DNA of 64,000 nucleotides from Longimicrobiales bacterium (GCA_951828585.1 OX639991.1:4384001-4448000), one strand, 5' to 3'. Shown: positions 45,345 through 55,774, counted from the stretch's first letter. Made by a program: numbers and translations. The notes: generated by a model not told the origin, from the letters alone.

Positions 45345-48300
45345 CTAGAAGATCAGCTGCAGGCTGGCGCTGATCGTACGGAAGTTCGGGTACTGGTAGT
45401 CGTCGACGCGTCCAATCGCATCGGAGCCGACGCCCCCGCTGGCACCCACTTCGGGGTCATAGCCGGTGTAGTCGGTGAAGGTGATCAGGTTCCGGCCGAT
45501 CAGGTTGATGTCGGCCCCCGTCACCCGGCCGCGGAAGATCGCGTCCAGCCATTCCGGGTTGAGCGAATAGCGCAGCGAGAACTCGCGCAGCTTGACGAAG
45601 TCGCCATTCTCCACGAACCAGCCGTTCATGGCGTTGGTGTTGTAAAGCCGCTGGTAGTAGGCCACCGGCTTCTTGAGCCCGTCATCCTTGCCGGCCTGGT
45701 CCTGGTCTCCGGAGCGGTTCTCGCGGTAGGCCCACTGGCGCGTCTGATTGTAGATGAAGGTGCCCATCTCGCCGTCGAAGAGCGCGTACAGCGACAGGTT
45801 CTTCCAGCGGAAGCTGCTGCGGAAGCTAAAGCTCAGGTCCGGGGTCGTGTTCCCCAGATGGAGGAAGTCCGTGCACCCCGCATCACCCTGGCGCCGGGTT
45901 TCGCACTCGCCGAACATCCGGATCGGCATGCCCCACTGGAAGACATCGTCGCCCGTCTGCCCGTCGCTGGTCGTGCCCCAGAGGGACTGGCCGATCCCGG
46001 CGGTGTAGTCGCTGCCGCCCGTCCAGACCATGAGACCGTCGTCGTTGACCGCGAACTGGTTGCACGGAACGCCCGCGGGAATATCCTCGCAGCTCGCCGC
46101 CCACTTCGCGCCGAAGAAGGAACCGAACACTTCGCCGTCGCGCATGTAGAAGAAGCTGCTGCGGAACGGCGGCCGGCCCAGCTCGGTGATTTCGGTATGG
46201 CTGCGGTCGAGGTTCAGGCGAACGTTCCAGGACATGTCCTCCGTGTCGAGGAGCGGAACCTCGGCGTGGTACTCCCACGTGTTCGATTCCAGGGTGCCGG
46301 CGTTCTGCACCTGCGAGGTGAACCCGCCCGCCTTCGGGAGGGGCACCGTGAGAATCTGGTCGGTGTTCTCGGCCTGCGCGTAGGTCAGGGACGTTTCCAC
46401 CCTGTTGAACAGCACCATGTCCACGCCGAACTCGTTCTCGACCGACTTCTGCGGCTTGAGCGCCTTGTTGCCGAGACTCACGGGCCTGATCCCGCTGCTC
46501 GACACCGAGTAGGTCTCGTACTGCGCGGAGAACCCCGGGCGCCTGCCCGCGGTGCCCAGCGACCAGCGCAGCTTGAACTCGTTGAACGACGAGGAGAGCG
46601 GCCACCAGTCTTCCTGCGACAGTCTCCAGGCCACCGCGCTGCGATAGTAGGTGTGCCACCGCTGGTCGGCGCCGAAGAGGCTCGACCCGTCGCGGCGCGC
46701 CAGCCCGTCGAGGATGTACTTGCCCCGGTAGTCCAGCATGGAGATCAGGAAGTATCCTTCCTCCCGTATGTCGTTGATCGAGGAGCCCGCGCTCCACGAA
46801 TCCTCGTTGAGGTTGTTCAGGCGCGGGATGCCGACTGCGACGAAGTCGGACCCGCTCGCGGAAAAGCTCTCGAAGTGTTGGGTCCGCTGCAGATAGCGGA
46901 GCCGGGTGCGCGTCGCCAGGTCGCCGAACGCCTTGTTGATCGAGGCGGTAACCTCGCCGTTGATGGCCTGGCGGTGCGACTGGTACTTGCCCAGCGACCC
47001 CGTGACCGACGACCCCTCGGCCGTGACCCTGCCCGGCGGGGAATAGTTGGTCTCGCGGAAGCTGTTGCGGTCCAGCCCGAAGAGTGCCTCCACGTCCATC
47101 CACGCGAACGGCGTCCACACCGCGCTGGCGGCGGCCTTCACGTCGTGTTGCCAGTCGCGGTTGTCGATGAGTTCGAAGTGGTAGAGCGGGTTGTCCTGGT
47201 TCGAGAGAGGGTCAGGGTTCACGTACAGGCAGCCATTCGCGGGGCAGTGGCGCTGGCCGATCGTGCTGGGATCCCGCCTGAGCAGATCAACGTACGGCCC
47301 CATGAAGGTCAGGTCGTAGAACGGGGCGCTCCCGAGGTCTTCCTGTTCGCTCTGTGTGTAGGCCGTGGTCAGCGAGACGCTCAGGTTGTCGCGGACCTCG
47401 TGGTCAAGGTTGATCCGGAAGCCCCTGCGGTCGAAGCCGTCGTTGTACTGGGGCAGCACGCCGCCTTCCCGCTTCCATTCGAAGGACGTGCGGTAGTTGG
47501 TGTCTCCGTTCCGCCCTTCGATCGCGCCGTAGTTGGAAAAGTAGGTGCCGGGAGAAAAGACCCGCTTGACGTGGTCGAAGGTGGGCAGATTAGTGGGCCA
47601 TTCGCCGTCCTGGAAGGAGGTGAAGACGCTGCCCCCGTTGAGCGCCGGGTTTTCCATGTCGGGATCGGTGATGTCCCCGATCACGTTCCCGTTCACATCG
47701 ACCAGATTGCCGCTGGCGTCGGTCAGCCACGGATGGTTCTGAGAGAGCTGAATGCTCCCCTGAAGGCGGTCCTGGCCCGTTTCCTGGCGCATCACGAGCC
47801 GACTGTAGTCCCGTCCTCCGAAGGCGGAGCCGCGCTTCGTGCGGATCTGGATGACGCCGTTGGCCGCGCGCGATCCGTACAGCGACGCCCCCGCCGCACC
47901 CTTCACGACCTCGATGGACTCGATGTCGAGGGTGGCGAGATCGTCGAAGGAGGTCGTGGTGATGATGCCGTCCACGATGACCAGCGGCGCCTCGCCACCG
48001 GAGATCGAAGTCGCGGCCCGCAACAGAATGTCGCCGCTGCTTCCCGGCTGTCCGCCACCGCGGACCACCTTGATCCCCGGAGCCTTCCCGGTCAGGAAGG
48101 ACTCGGCCGAGATTGCCGGAACTGGAATGTTGGCGACGTCGATCTTCTCGACCGTGAACGGCAGCTTGACCTTCGGCGTCGCCCGTGCCATTCCCGTGAT
48201 GACCAGACCCTGCAACTCAAGGGCGCCGCTGGTGAGCTCGGCGTTGCGCTCGAGCGTCTCCCCGGCCACCACCTCGATCTGGACCGTCATCTCTTCGTAG

Positions 48301-48593
48301 CCCAGGATCCGAAAGTGCAGCTGGTGGGTTCCCGCCGCCACGTTGAGCATGACGTACTTGCCGGCTGTGTTGGTCAGCACGCCGCGGGTCTCGTCGTCGA
48401 GCCGGACGGCCGCCGACTCCAACGGCTGGCCGGTCGCGACGTCGGTCACGACCCCCGTGATCGTACCCGTCTGTTGGCCCGCCGCCCCCTGGGTGGCAAG
48501 CAGGCATCCGAGGGTCGCTACCGGTATCAGCAGCAGTCCCCGGATTGTCCCGGTCGCGAGTCGCCGGGACCTTCGCGGTAGCAATCCATTCAT
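45345..48593 (-). CDS. SusC/RagA-type TonB-dependent transporter
   Basis: A 1082-residue outer-membrane transporter. It has a signal peptide (LLLIPVATLGCLLATQGAAGQ) and a carboxypeptidase-regulatory-like domain (GTITGVVTDVATGQPLESAAV, residues about 37-115). The plug contains IEVVKGAAGASLYGSRAANGVIQIRTKRG, the classic SusC plug motif. A 22-strand barrel follows, ending DYQYPNFRTISASLQLIF with the terminal Phe. It takes up oligomers delivered by its SusD partner using TonB energy. The start at 48593 has AGGAGG 5 bases before it; upstream in-frame codons are non-coding. Confidence 0.93.
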   Translation of the reverse strand: MNGLLPRRSRRLATGTIRGLLLIPVATLGCLLATQGAAGQQTGTITGVVTDVATGQPLESAAVRLDDETRGVLTNTAGKYVMLNVAAGTHQLHFRILGYEEMTVQIEVVAGETLERNAELTSGALELQGLVITGMARATPKVKLPFTVEKIDVANIPVPAISAESFLTGKAPGIKVVRGGGQPGSSGDILLRAATSISGGEAPLVIVDGIITTTSFDDLATLDIESIEVVKGAAGASLYGSRAANGVIQIRTKRGSAFGGRDYSRLVMRQETGQDRLQGSIQLSQNHPWLTDASGNLVDVNGNVIGDITDPDMENPALNGGSVFTSFQDGEWPTNLPTFDHVKRVFSPGTYFSNYGAIEGRNGDTNYRTSFEWKREGGVLPQYNDGFDRRGFRINLDHEVRDNLSVSLTTAYTQSEQEDLGSAPFYDLTFMGPYVDLLRRDPSTIGQRHCPANGCLYVNPDPLSNQDNPLYHFELIDNRDWQHDVKAAASAVWTPFAWMDVEALFGLDRNSFRETNYSPPGRVTAEGSSVTGSLGKYQSHRQAINGEVTASINKAFGDLATRTRLRYLQRTQHFESFSASGSDFVAVGIPRLNNLNEDSWSAGSSINDIREEGYFLISMLDYRGKYILDGLARRDGSSLFGADQRWHTYYRSAVAWRLSQEDWWPLSSSFNEFKLRWSLGTAGRRPGFSAQYETYSVSSSGIRPVSLGNKALKPQKSVENEFGVDMVLFNRVETSLTYAQAENTDQILTVPLPKAGGFTSQVQNAGTLESNTWEYHAEVPLLDTEDMSWNVRLNLDRSHTEITELGRPPFRSSFFYMRDGEVFGSFFGAKWAASCEDIPAGVPCNQFAVNDDGLMVWTGGSDYTAGIGQSLWGTTSDGQTGDDVFQWGMPIRMFGECETRRQGDAGCTDFLHLGNTTPDLSFSFRSSFRWKNLSLYALFDGEMGTFIYNQTRQWAYRENRSGDQDQAGKDDGLKKPVAYYQRLYNTNAMNGWFVENGDFVKLREFSLRYSLNPEWLDAIFRGRVTGADINLIGRNLITFTDYTGYDPEVGASGGVGSDAIGRVDDYQYPNFRTISASLQLIF

Positions 48594-48598
48594 GGTCA

Positions 48599-48604
48599 CC
48601 TCCT
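48599..48604 (-). promoter_or_regulatory. Strong ribosome binding site of susC
   Basis: A perfect AGGAGG five bases before the ATG at 48593. It decides the start against an ATG 72 bases further upstream. Confidence 0.75.
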
Positions 48605-48792
48605 GTGTGATCAGTGCGGAGTCGAGCTGGTCCGGGGAGTCGTGGCCAACGGGTGCACCTGCCACCCCCCGGAACCGAGCGCGGACGGTTGGCCATCCGG
48701 CCGGTCCGACGCGAATCCGCTGTTGTGTTGCCTACCATACTATGCACGGTGCTCGCGGGTAAGGCAAGCATCGTGCTCGTCAACTGTCGTGT

Positions 48793-51700
48793 ATGAGTTG
48801 TACGCCATGCGTTGACCCCGATTACCGTAAACGGCTAGTCTGCCCCGCCATCGCGGGTGACACCCACCCGGGACACGACCGGTTCCGAAGCCGAGGACTC
48901 AGCTTGAACAGCCGCATGCGCCGGGCCGCCGCCATCGCGCGGCACCACTTCGGTGCCGGGGGCGAAGTCCGCCCCCTGCCCGGCGAATCCGACCTCAACT
49001 TCCGCGTTTCGAGTCCCGAGGGGGCCATCGTTCTCAAGCTCGGCCACCTTTCGCGGCTGCCCGTGTTCGACCTCGTCACGTCCAGTCTGTACCATCTCGC
49101 GGCCAGGAAGTTCCCCGGATGCGTTCCACGCCTGGTCGCGCCCGCGGGAGCGGCCGCCACCACCCTCGTCGCGCAGGTCACCTTCGAGGGCGCACCGTAC
49201 GTGGCCTGCGCCGTCACCTGGCTGCACGGGATCCCGCTTGCGGAACTGCGTCCCCGCTCGCTCACCGTGCTGGAGGACCTCGGCGCTTTCCTCGCCGGCC
49301 TCGACGAGGCCCTGGCCGGCTTCGAGCACCCCGCGCTCGACCGTGACTTCGCTTGGCGCATGGAGTCCGCGCCGGCCACGATCCGTGCCCACCTGCACCA
49401 CCTGGAACGCGGCAGGGACCTCGTCGCGGCCACCCTCGACCGCGCCACGGCCCGCCTGGACCCGGTCGTGGACGAGCTTCCCCGCGCGATCATCCACAAC
49501 GACGGCAACGACTTCAACGTGCTCGTGCAGCCATCGCTGGAGGGGGCGCGCCTGACGGGTCTGATCGACTTCGGGGACGTGGTGCGCGGGTGGCGGGCGG
49601 CCGAGGTGGCCATCGCGGCCGCCTACGCCATGATGGAGATGGCCGACCCGCTGGACGCGGCGTGCGCGCTCGCGCGGGGATACGCATCCGTGACCGCGCT
49701 CACGGCCGAGGAGTGCCGCGCTATCCTCCCGATGGTGGCGCTCCGGCTCTGCCAGTCCGTGTCGGTGCAGGCCCGTCAGATGCGCGAACAGCCCGGCAAC
49801 GAGTACCTGGCGGTGAGCCAGGAGGAGGCGTGGCGGCTCATCGAGGTGCTGGCCCGGACCGACTGGCGGATCGCGGAGTTCAGGATCCGGGAGGCGTGCG
49901 GGCTGGCTCCCAATCCCGCCCTGGCCTCGGTGACGTCGTGGATGCGGGATGCCGAGGCCCGCGCGCCGGTCATGCCTCCCGGGGTGCTCTCGCGCCCGCG
50001 CGCGCTGAATATGTCGGTCGAGAGCCCGGACCTTCCCCACCCCGACCACGCCGCCCAACCTGGCGCCGCCGAAGCCTGGATCGAACGCCGGGTCGCCGCC
50101 CCGGCGGCCACCGTCGGCGTCGGGCGCTACGGCGAGGCCCGTCTCCTCTACGACACCCCGGCCTTCCAGTCGCCCGGCGACAACGGCCCCGAGTCCCGCA
50201 CCGTCCACCTCGGCCTGGACTTCTTCGCCCCGTCGGGCACCCCCGTCCACGCCCCCCTCGCCGGCACCGTCCTCACCGTCGCCCACAACGACCGTCCCCT
50301 CGACTACGGCCCGACCGTCATCCTTCGCCACACCGCGCCGGACGGCACCGGCTTCCACACCCTGTACGGCCACCTCGACCGCGCCACCCTCGACCACCTC
50401 TCCCCCGGTGACCGTGTGCGGCCCGGCGACGTCATCGGCTGGCTCGGAGACGCCTCGGTCAACGGGGGCTGGCCCCCACACCTCCACCTCCAGGTCATGG
50501 CCCTGGACCCGCTCTACGAAGACGGCACGCCACCGCATGAGCGCGGGAACTTCCCGGGCGTCGTGCTGCACCGTCTGCGCAACGTCTGGGAGTCTATCCT
50601 CCCCGACCCCACGCCCCTCGCCGGCCTGCCCGCCGGGACGCCCACTTCGGTCGCCCCCGCCGAGGAGCCCGTCTTGCGAAAACGTGTTCTAAACGAAAAA
50701 CGCAAGACGGTTCTCGGTTCGTCCCTCAGTCTGTCTTACGCCGACCCGGTCCACGTGGTGCGGGGCGTTGGCGCGTACCTCTACGACGACACGGGGCGCC
50801 GCTACCTCGACACGGTCAACAACGTGCCGCATGTGGGGCATGCAAACCCCCGCGTCGCCGAGGCGATTGCCCGCCAGAGCCGTGTGCTGAACACGAACAC
50901 GCGGTACCTGCACAGTGAAATCGTTGCGCTGGCCGACGAACTGCTCGCGCACTTCCCCGACCCGCTCGAGGTGGTGTTCCTGGTCTGCTCGGGGAGCGAG
51001 GCCAACGAGCTGGCGCTGCGGATGGCTCGCAGTCATACCGGCAACGACGGCGTGGTGTGTGTGGAGGGCGGCTATCACGGGAATACGGGCGGGCTGGTCG
51101 AGATCAGCCACTACAAGTTTGCGGGGCCGGGGGGGGCGGGACCGGGTGACCGGGTGGTGGCGGCGGCGATGCCGGATGTGTACCGGGGGCGGTTTCGGCG
51201 GGGGGAGGGGGTCGGCGACGAGGAGCTGGGGGTCCGGTATGCGGGGGAGGTGGGGGATGCCGTGCGTGTGCTGGGGGATCGGGGGCACGGCGTGGCGGCC
51301 TTCGTGGCCGAGCCGATTCTGAGCTGCGGGGGCCAGATCGAGCCGCCGCCGGGCTACCTGGAGGCCGCGTACCGGCATGTGCGCGAGGCGGGCGGGGTGT
51401 GCGTGGCGGACGAGGTGCAGGTGGGGTTCGGCCGCGTGGGCGACGCCTTCTGGGCCTTCGAGCTGCAGGGGGTGGTGCCGGACATCGTGACGCTGGGCAA
51501 GCCGATGGGGAACGGGCATCCGGTCGCGGCGGTGGTGACGACGCGCGAGATCGCGGACTCGTTCGCCAACGGGATGGAGTATTTCAGCACCTTCGGGGGG
51601 AACCCGGTGTCGTGCGCGGCGGCGCGGGCGGTGCTGGCGGAGATCGGGGAGCGTGGGTTGGTGGAGCATGCGCGGGCGGTGGGGGCGGGGTTGGTGAGGG

Positions 51701-51984
51701 GGTTGGGGGAGCTGGCCGCGAGGTATCCGCTGGTGGGGGATGTGCGGGGGCGGGGGCTGTTTCTGGGGATCGAGATCGTGCGCGACCGGGTGACGAGGGA
51801 GCCGTGGCCGGAGGCGTGCACGTACATTGTGAACCGGGGCCGCGAGATGGGCGTGCTGCTCAGCGTCGACGGGCCGAATCACAACGTGCTCAAGGTGAAG
51901 CCGCCGCTGGTGTTCAGCGAGGAGGACGGGGTATGGTTGGTGGAGACGCTGGATGCGATACTGGGGGAGAGTGCCTTGAAATGA
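48793..51984 (+). CDS. Triple fusion: APH-type kinase, M23 peptidase, class III aminotransferase
   Basis: A 1063-residue cytoplasmic-looking protein (no signal peptide). Residues about 45-345 are an aminoglycoside-phosphotransferase fold: Brenner motif HNDGNDFN (His235) and GLIDFGD. Residues about 440-590 are an M23 (lysostaphin/LytM) domain with HLGLD (His472), HTLYGHL and HLHLQV (His563, His565), so the zinc site is intact. Residues about 625-1063 are a class III PLP transaminase ([12 protein letters not shown]; Schiff-base Lys903 in [11 protein letters not shown]). The last domain resembles ethanolamine-phosphate lyase/AGXT2-like enzymes. The start is uncertain; the ATG at 48916 ([13 protein letters not shown]) fits the kinase better than 48793. 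Codons end mostly in C over M23 and in G over the transaminase. Confidence 0.88.
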   Translation: MSCTPCVDPDYRKRLVCPAIAGDTHPGHDRFRSRGLSLNSRMRRAAAIARHHFGAGGEVRPLPGESDLNFRVSSPEGAIVLKLGHLSRLPVFDLVTSSLYHLAARKFPGCVPRLVAPAGAAATTLVAQVTFEGAPYVACAVTWLHGIPLAELRPRSLTVLEDLGAFLAGLDEALAGFEHPALDRDFAWRMESAPATIRAHLHHLERGRDLVAATLDRATARLDPVVDELPRAIIHNDGNDFNVLVQPSLEGARLTGLIDFGDVVRGWRAAEVAIAAAYAMMEMADPLDAACALARGYASVTALTAEECRAILPMVALRLCQSVSVQARQMREQPGNEYLAVSQEEAWRLIEVLARTDWRIAEFRIREACGLAPNPALASVTSWMRDAEARAPVMPPGVLSRPRALNMSVESPDLPHPDHAAQPGAAEAWIERRVAAPAATVGVGRYGEARLLYDTPAFQSPGDNGPESRTVHLGLDFFAPSGTPVHAPLAGTVLTVAHNDRPLDYGPTVILRHTAPDGTGFHTLYGHLDRATLDHLSPGDRVRPGDVIGWLGDASVNGGWPPHLHLQVMALDPLYEDGTPPHERGNFPGVVLHRLRNVWESILPDPTPLAGLPAGTPTSVAPAEEPVLRKRVLNEKRKTVLGSSLSLSYADPVHVVRGVGAYLYDDTGRRYLDTVNNVPHVGHANPRVAEAIARQSRVLNTNTRYLHSEIVALADELLAHFPDPLEVVFLVCSGSEANELALRMARSHTGNDGVVCVEGGYHGNTGGLVEISHYKFAGPGGAGPGDRVVAAAMPDVYRGRFRRGEGVGDEELGVRYAGEVGDAVRVLGDRGHGVAAFVAEPILSCGGQIEPPPGYLEAAYRHVREAGGVCVADEVQVGFGRVGDAFWAFELQGVVPDIVTLGKPMGNGHPVAAVVTTREIADSFANGMEYFSTFGGNPVSCAAARAVLAEIGERGLVEHARAVGAGLVRGLGELAARYPLVGDVRGRGLFLGIEIVRDRVTREPWPEACTYIVNRGREMGVLLSVDGPNHNVLKVKPPLVFSEEDGVWLVETLDAILGESALK

Positions 51985-52021
51985 CAACTACACTTTACAT
52001 TTTGGAAACTGGAGATTACTG

Positions 52022-54874
52022 ATGATGACCGCGATCAGCGGAATTCCCGTCCTCCGCAGCCTTCCGGCACTGGCCGGATTGACTCTGGCCCTCATCCTCG
52101 GCCTCCCCGGCCCCGTCGCCGCCCAGGAACGCCCCCTGGTCACCCCGGACGACTACGGCCGCTGGGAGAGCCTGGGAGGCTCGACGCTCTCACCCTTCGG
52201 CGACTGGATCGCGTACACGGTGTCGCGCGTCGACGAGACATCGGAGCTGCGGGTTCGTCGTCTGGACGAGGATTCGACGCGGGTCTTCCCGTGGGCCTCC
52301 GGGCCGGGCTTCTCCCCCGACGGGCGCTGGCTGGCGTGGACGACCGGCATGTCGCCGGATGAGGAGGAGGCAGCGCGCGGGCGGGACGAGCCGGTGCGGC
52401 GCACGGCTTCGGTGATGGACCTGCGGACGGGCGACATCCGCGAGTTCGAGGCGGTGGCCGGCTTTTCCTTCAACGCGACGGGACGCTATGCGGCGCTGCG
52501 CGGCTATCCGCCGGACGAACCGCGCGGCAAGGGGGCGGATGTGCGGGTTGTGGATCTGGTCGCCGACGGGACGAACCATATCGCGAATGTGGGCGAGATG
52601 GCGTGGAGTCCGTCCGGGGCGCTGCTGGCTCTGGTGATCGCCACCGGCAGCGACATGGGCAACGGCGTGCAGCTGTACGACGCCGCGATGGGCACCCTGC
52701 GTTCGGCCGACGCGTCGGGTTCCGCCTACCAGAGCCTGCGCTGGCGGGACGATTCGGCCGATCTGGCGGTGATGCGGTCCCGCGAGGACGCGTCGGAGGA
52801 GGGGAGCGCGTACGATGTGCTGGTGTGGCGGGGGGTGGACCGGGGGATGGAGGCGACGGTGTTGGGTGGGGAGGTGGCGGGGTTGCCGGATTCGCTCGAG
52901 GTGGTGAGGCATCGCGCGCCGGTGTGGTCGGATGGGGGGGAGATGGTCGCGGTGGGGGTGCGGGGGGTGGAGGGGGATGGGGATGAAGAGGGTGAGGGCG
53001 AAGAGACGGATGAGGTGGAGGAAGAAGGCGAGGGGGAGGGGGATGAAGGCGAGGCCGCCGAGGAGGCCGCGGCCGAACCCGAGGAGGAGCCCGAGCTTCC
53101 CAACCTGCAGCTCTGGCACACGAAGGACGTCGATCTGTATCCCGCGCAGAAGCTCGCGGAAGGCCGCAACGCCAACCGTACCCTGCTGGCCGTCTGGCAC
53201 CTGGACGACGACCGGCTGGTCGTGCTGGGGTCGGATCTGGATGCATCCGTGAACCTTCTGCCCGGCTGGAAGCTGGCGCTGGAGCAGACCGACAAGCCGT
53301 ACCCCTGGGGTGCGATGTTCGGCCGCCCCTACCGGGACTACTGGACCGTCGATGTGGAAACCGGCGAGCGGCGCCTGCTCTTCGAGCGGGTCCGCTACGC
53401 GTGGCCGAGCATCGCGGGTGAATGGATGGTCACCTGGGACGGCTCGGCGTACCACAGCCTGAACCTGGAGACGGGCGAGCGGCACGATCTCACCTCGGGG
53501 CTGGACGCCGACTTCGCCAACTCCGAGTACGACACGCCCACCGACATGACACCGCCGCGCGGTTTCGGCCCGGCGGGCTGGCTGGAGGACGACGCGGCGG
53601 TTCTGCTGAACGACAAGCACGACATCTGGCAGGTCGGCCTCGACGGATCGGACGCTCGGCGGCTCACTCGCGGCGGCGAGTCGGGAGTCACCCACCGGCT
53701 CGCCCGCGTCCTCCCCGACGACGACGAGCCTGGCCTCGACCCCGACTCCCGACCCTATCTCACCCTTCACGACGACGCGACGGAACAGCGCGGATACGCG
53801 CGCCTGAACCGCGGCTGGGAGTCGGCGGAGACGCTGATCCTCGAGGACGCCAACGTGAACGGACTGCGCCGCGCGGACAGCGCCGATGTCATGGTGTACC
53901 GGTCGCAGGCCTTCGACGACCCGCCCGACCTGTACATCGCGGGTCCCGGTCTGGCGGGCGCGGCCCAGGTCACCGAGATCAATCCCTTCATCTCGGAAGT
54001 GGCCTGGGGACGGGCGGAGTTGGTTGACTTCGTGAGCGAAAGCGGCCGCGACCTGCAGTTCGCGCTTCTCTACCCGGCGAACTACCAGCCGGGGACGGCC
54101 GTGCCGACGATCGTCTACACGTACGAGATCCTCACGACGGGGATGCATTGGTTCCGTGTCCCCACCGAGCGCGACTACTACAATTACACGGCATGGACGC
54201 AGCACGGGTACGCGGTCCTGCTGCCCGACATCGTGTACACGGCGCGGGAGCCGGGAGTGAGCGCGATCGAGTCGGTGCGGGCCGCCGTGGCCAAGGCGGT
54301 CGAGATGGGGGTCACGGATCCGGACGCGGTGGGCCTGATCGGCCACTCGTGGGGCGGCTACCAGGCCACCTACCTGCCCACCCGCACCGACATTTTCGCG
54401 GCGTCGGTGGCGGGTGCGCCGCTGACCGATTTCGTCAGCTTCATGGGACAGATCCACTGGGGCGGCGGCGTGGCCGAGGTGAGTCACTGGGAGACGGGCC
54501 AGGGCCGCATGGAGGTCCCCTTCTGGGAGGACCCCGAGGCGCACAGGCGGAACTCACCCATTCACGAAGTCCACAACATGGAGACCCCGCTCCTCATGGC
54601 CTTCGGCGACGACGACGGGGTGGTCGACTGGGACCAAGGCACCGAGTTTTACAATTTCGCGCGCCGGGCGGGGAAACAGATGGTGCTGCTGGTCTACGAG
54701 GGCGAGGACCACGGATTCCGCGAGGAGGCCAACCAGAAAGACTATAACCGGCGGATCCTGGAGTGGTTCGGGCACTACCTGAAGGGCGAACCCGCGCCGT
54801 CGTGGATTACGGACGGGGTGCCGGTGGAGGAGCTGGAGGAGGAGAAGAAGCGCGTGGCGAAGGGGCGGGAATAG
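52022..54874 (+). CDS. Exported S9 family prolyl-oligopeptidase-like peptidase
   Basis: A 950-residue exported peptidase. It has a signal peptide (about 1-35, ending PVAAQE), a TolB/DPP-like propeller, and an alpha/beta hydrolase domain with Ser776 in GHSWGGYQ. The acid lies in AFGDDDGVVDW and the His in EGEDHGF. A very acidic, Gly/Glu-rich insert (about residues 315-360) interrupts the propeller; it contains almost no hydrophobic residue and should be disordered. The ATG at 52022 has GGAG 8 bases before it. Directly upstream is an AT-rich patch (51985-52015) with ACACTTTACATTTTGG that probably holds its promoter. Confidence 0.88.
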   Translation: MMTAISGIPVLRSLPALAGLTLALILGLPGPVAAQERPLVTPDDYGRWESLGGSTLSPFGDWIAYTVSRVDETSELRVRRLDEDSTRVFPWASGPGFSPDGRWLAWTTGMSPDEEEAARGRDEPVRRTASVMDLRTGDIREFEAVAGFSFNATGRYAALRGYPPDEPRGKGADVRVVDLVADGTNHIANVGEMAWSPSGALLALVIATGSDMGNGVQLYDAAMGTLRSADASGSAYQSLRWRDDSADLAVMRSREDASEEGSAYDVLVWRGVDRGMEATVLGGEVAGLPDSLEVVRHRAPVWSDGGEMVAVGVRGVEGDGDEEGEGEETDEVEEEGEGEGDEGEAAEEAAAEPEEEPELPNLQLWHTKDVDLYPAQKLAEGRNANRTLLAVWHLDDDRLVVLGSDLDASVNLLPGWKLALEQTDKPYPWGAMFGRPYRDYWTVDVETGERRLLFERVRYAWPSIAGEWMVTWDGSAYHSLNLETGERHDLTSGLDADFANSEYDTPTDMTPPRGFGPAGWLEDDAAVLLNDKHDIWQVGLDGSDARRLTRGGESGVTHRLARVLPDDDEPGLDPDSRPYLTLHDDATEQRGYARLNRGWESAETLILEDANVNGLRRADSADVMVYRSQAFDDPPDLYIAGPGLAGAAQVTEINPFISEVAWGRAELVDFVSESGRDLQFALLYPANYQPGTAVPTIVYTYEILTTGMHWFRVPTERDYYNYTAWTQHGYAVLLPDIVYTAREPGVSAIESVRAAVAKAVEMGVTDPDAVGLIGHSWGGYQATYLPTRTDIFAASVAGAPLTDFVSFMGQIHWGGGVAEVSHWETGQGRMEVPFWEDPEAHRRNSPIHEVHNMETPLLMAFGDDDGVVDWDQGTEFYNFARRAGKQMVLLVYEGEDHGFREEANQKDYNRRILEWFGHYLKGEPAPSWITDGVPVEELEEEKKRVAKGRE

Positions 54875-54905
54875 CCCGGACCGCAGGGCAAGCCATCAGT
54901 CCCCG

Positions 54906-55745
54906 TCAGCCCGGCGACTCGCGGACGCCCCCCGGTCCCGGGACCGCCGCCGCCCGGTCCGTGGCGCCCGCCCAATCCCGGATGATCCGGTGCAGCGCGG
55001 CCACCCCGTCGGTCAGCGCGGCGGGACCGGGCTGCAGGATCAGCGACGACTTGACCTCGTGGACCCGGCCGTGCGCGACGGCGGGAATCGCCCCCCAGCC
55101 GTCGCGCCCGGCCACCCGCTCGGGCCGGAACTTGCGGCCGCACCAGGAGCCGATGATCAGGTCGGGGGCGCGGCGCACCACTTCGCCCGGATCCGCGATG
55201 ATGCGGTCCTTCGCGAGTGATCCGGCGCGGAATTCGGGAAAGCAGTCTTCGCCCCCCGCGAGTTCGATCAACTCGGACACCCAGCGGATCCCCGAGATCA
55301 GCGGGTCGTACCACTCCTCGAAGTAGACGCGGGGCCGGCGTGGGAGCCTGGCGGCGCGCTCGCGGATGCTGTCCAGCCCGGCCTCGAGCTCCGCGGCCAG
55401 CCGTTCCCCCTTTCCCGCGCACCCGGCCAGCGCGGCCACCGCCTTGACCGTACGCAAAATCCCGGCCACGGATCGGTGGTTGAAGATGTGGACCTCGACG
55501 CCGTGGCGGATCAGTTTGGCCGCGATGTCGGCCTGGATGTCCGAGAAGCCGAGCGCGAGGTCGGGCTTCAGTTCCAGGATGCGGTCGATCTTCGCGGTCA
55601 GGAAGGCCGAGACCTTCGGCTTCTCCTTGCGGGCCCGCGGTGGCCGCACGGTGAAGCCGGATATGCCGACAATGCGGTCCTCCTCGCCGATGCGGTAGAG
55701 GATCTCGGTCGGCTCCTCGGTCAGGCAGACGATGCGCTCGTACAC
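54906..55745 (-). CDS. BtuF-like cobalamin/metal-chelate binding protein without signal peptide
   Basis: A 279-residue protein of the type III periplasmic binding fold. VYERIVCLTEEPTEILYRIG is the start of lobe 1. PDLALGFSDIQADIAAKL, FNHRSVAGILRTVKAVAAL and VYFEEWYDPLISGIRWVSELIELAGGEDCFPE are typical of cobalamin-binding BtuF-like proteins. No signal peptide or lipobox precedes the domain; the frame starts with GTG at 55745. It could be cytoplasmic, or the true exported start may have been lost. No ABC transporter genes lie nearby. It follows the S10 peptidase by 29 bases. Confidence 0.8.
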   Translation of the reverse strand: MYERIVCLTEEPTEILYRIGEEDRIVGISGFTVRPPRARKEKPKVSAFLTAKIDRILELKPDLALGFSDIQADIAAKLIRHGVEVHIFNHRSVAGILRTVKAVAALAGCAGKGERLAAELEAGLDSIRERAARLPRRPRVYFEEWYDPLISGIRWVSELIELAGGEDCFPEFRAGSLAKDRIIADPGEVVRRAPDLIIGSWCGRKFRPERVAGRDGWGAIPAVAHGRVHEVKSSLILQPGPAALTDGVAALHRIIRDWAGATDRAAAVPGPGGVRESPG

Positions 55746-55774
55746 GGGGGTCCGTGGTTGTCCGGCCAGCCGTC

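Noticed and set aside
45177-48581. 1134-codon open frame opposite the SusC-type gene
   Set aside because: No domains, biased composition, and complete overlap with a well-supported gene.
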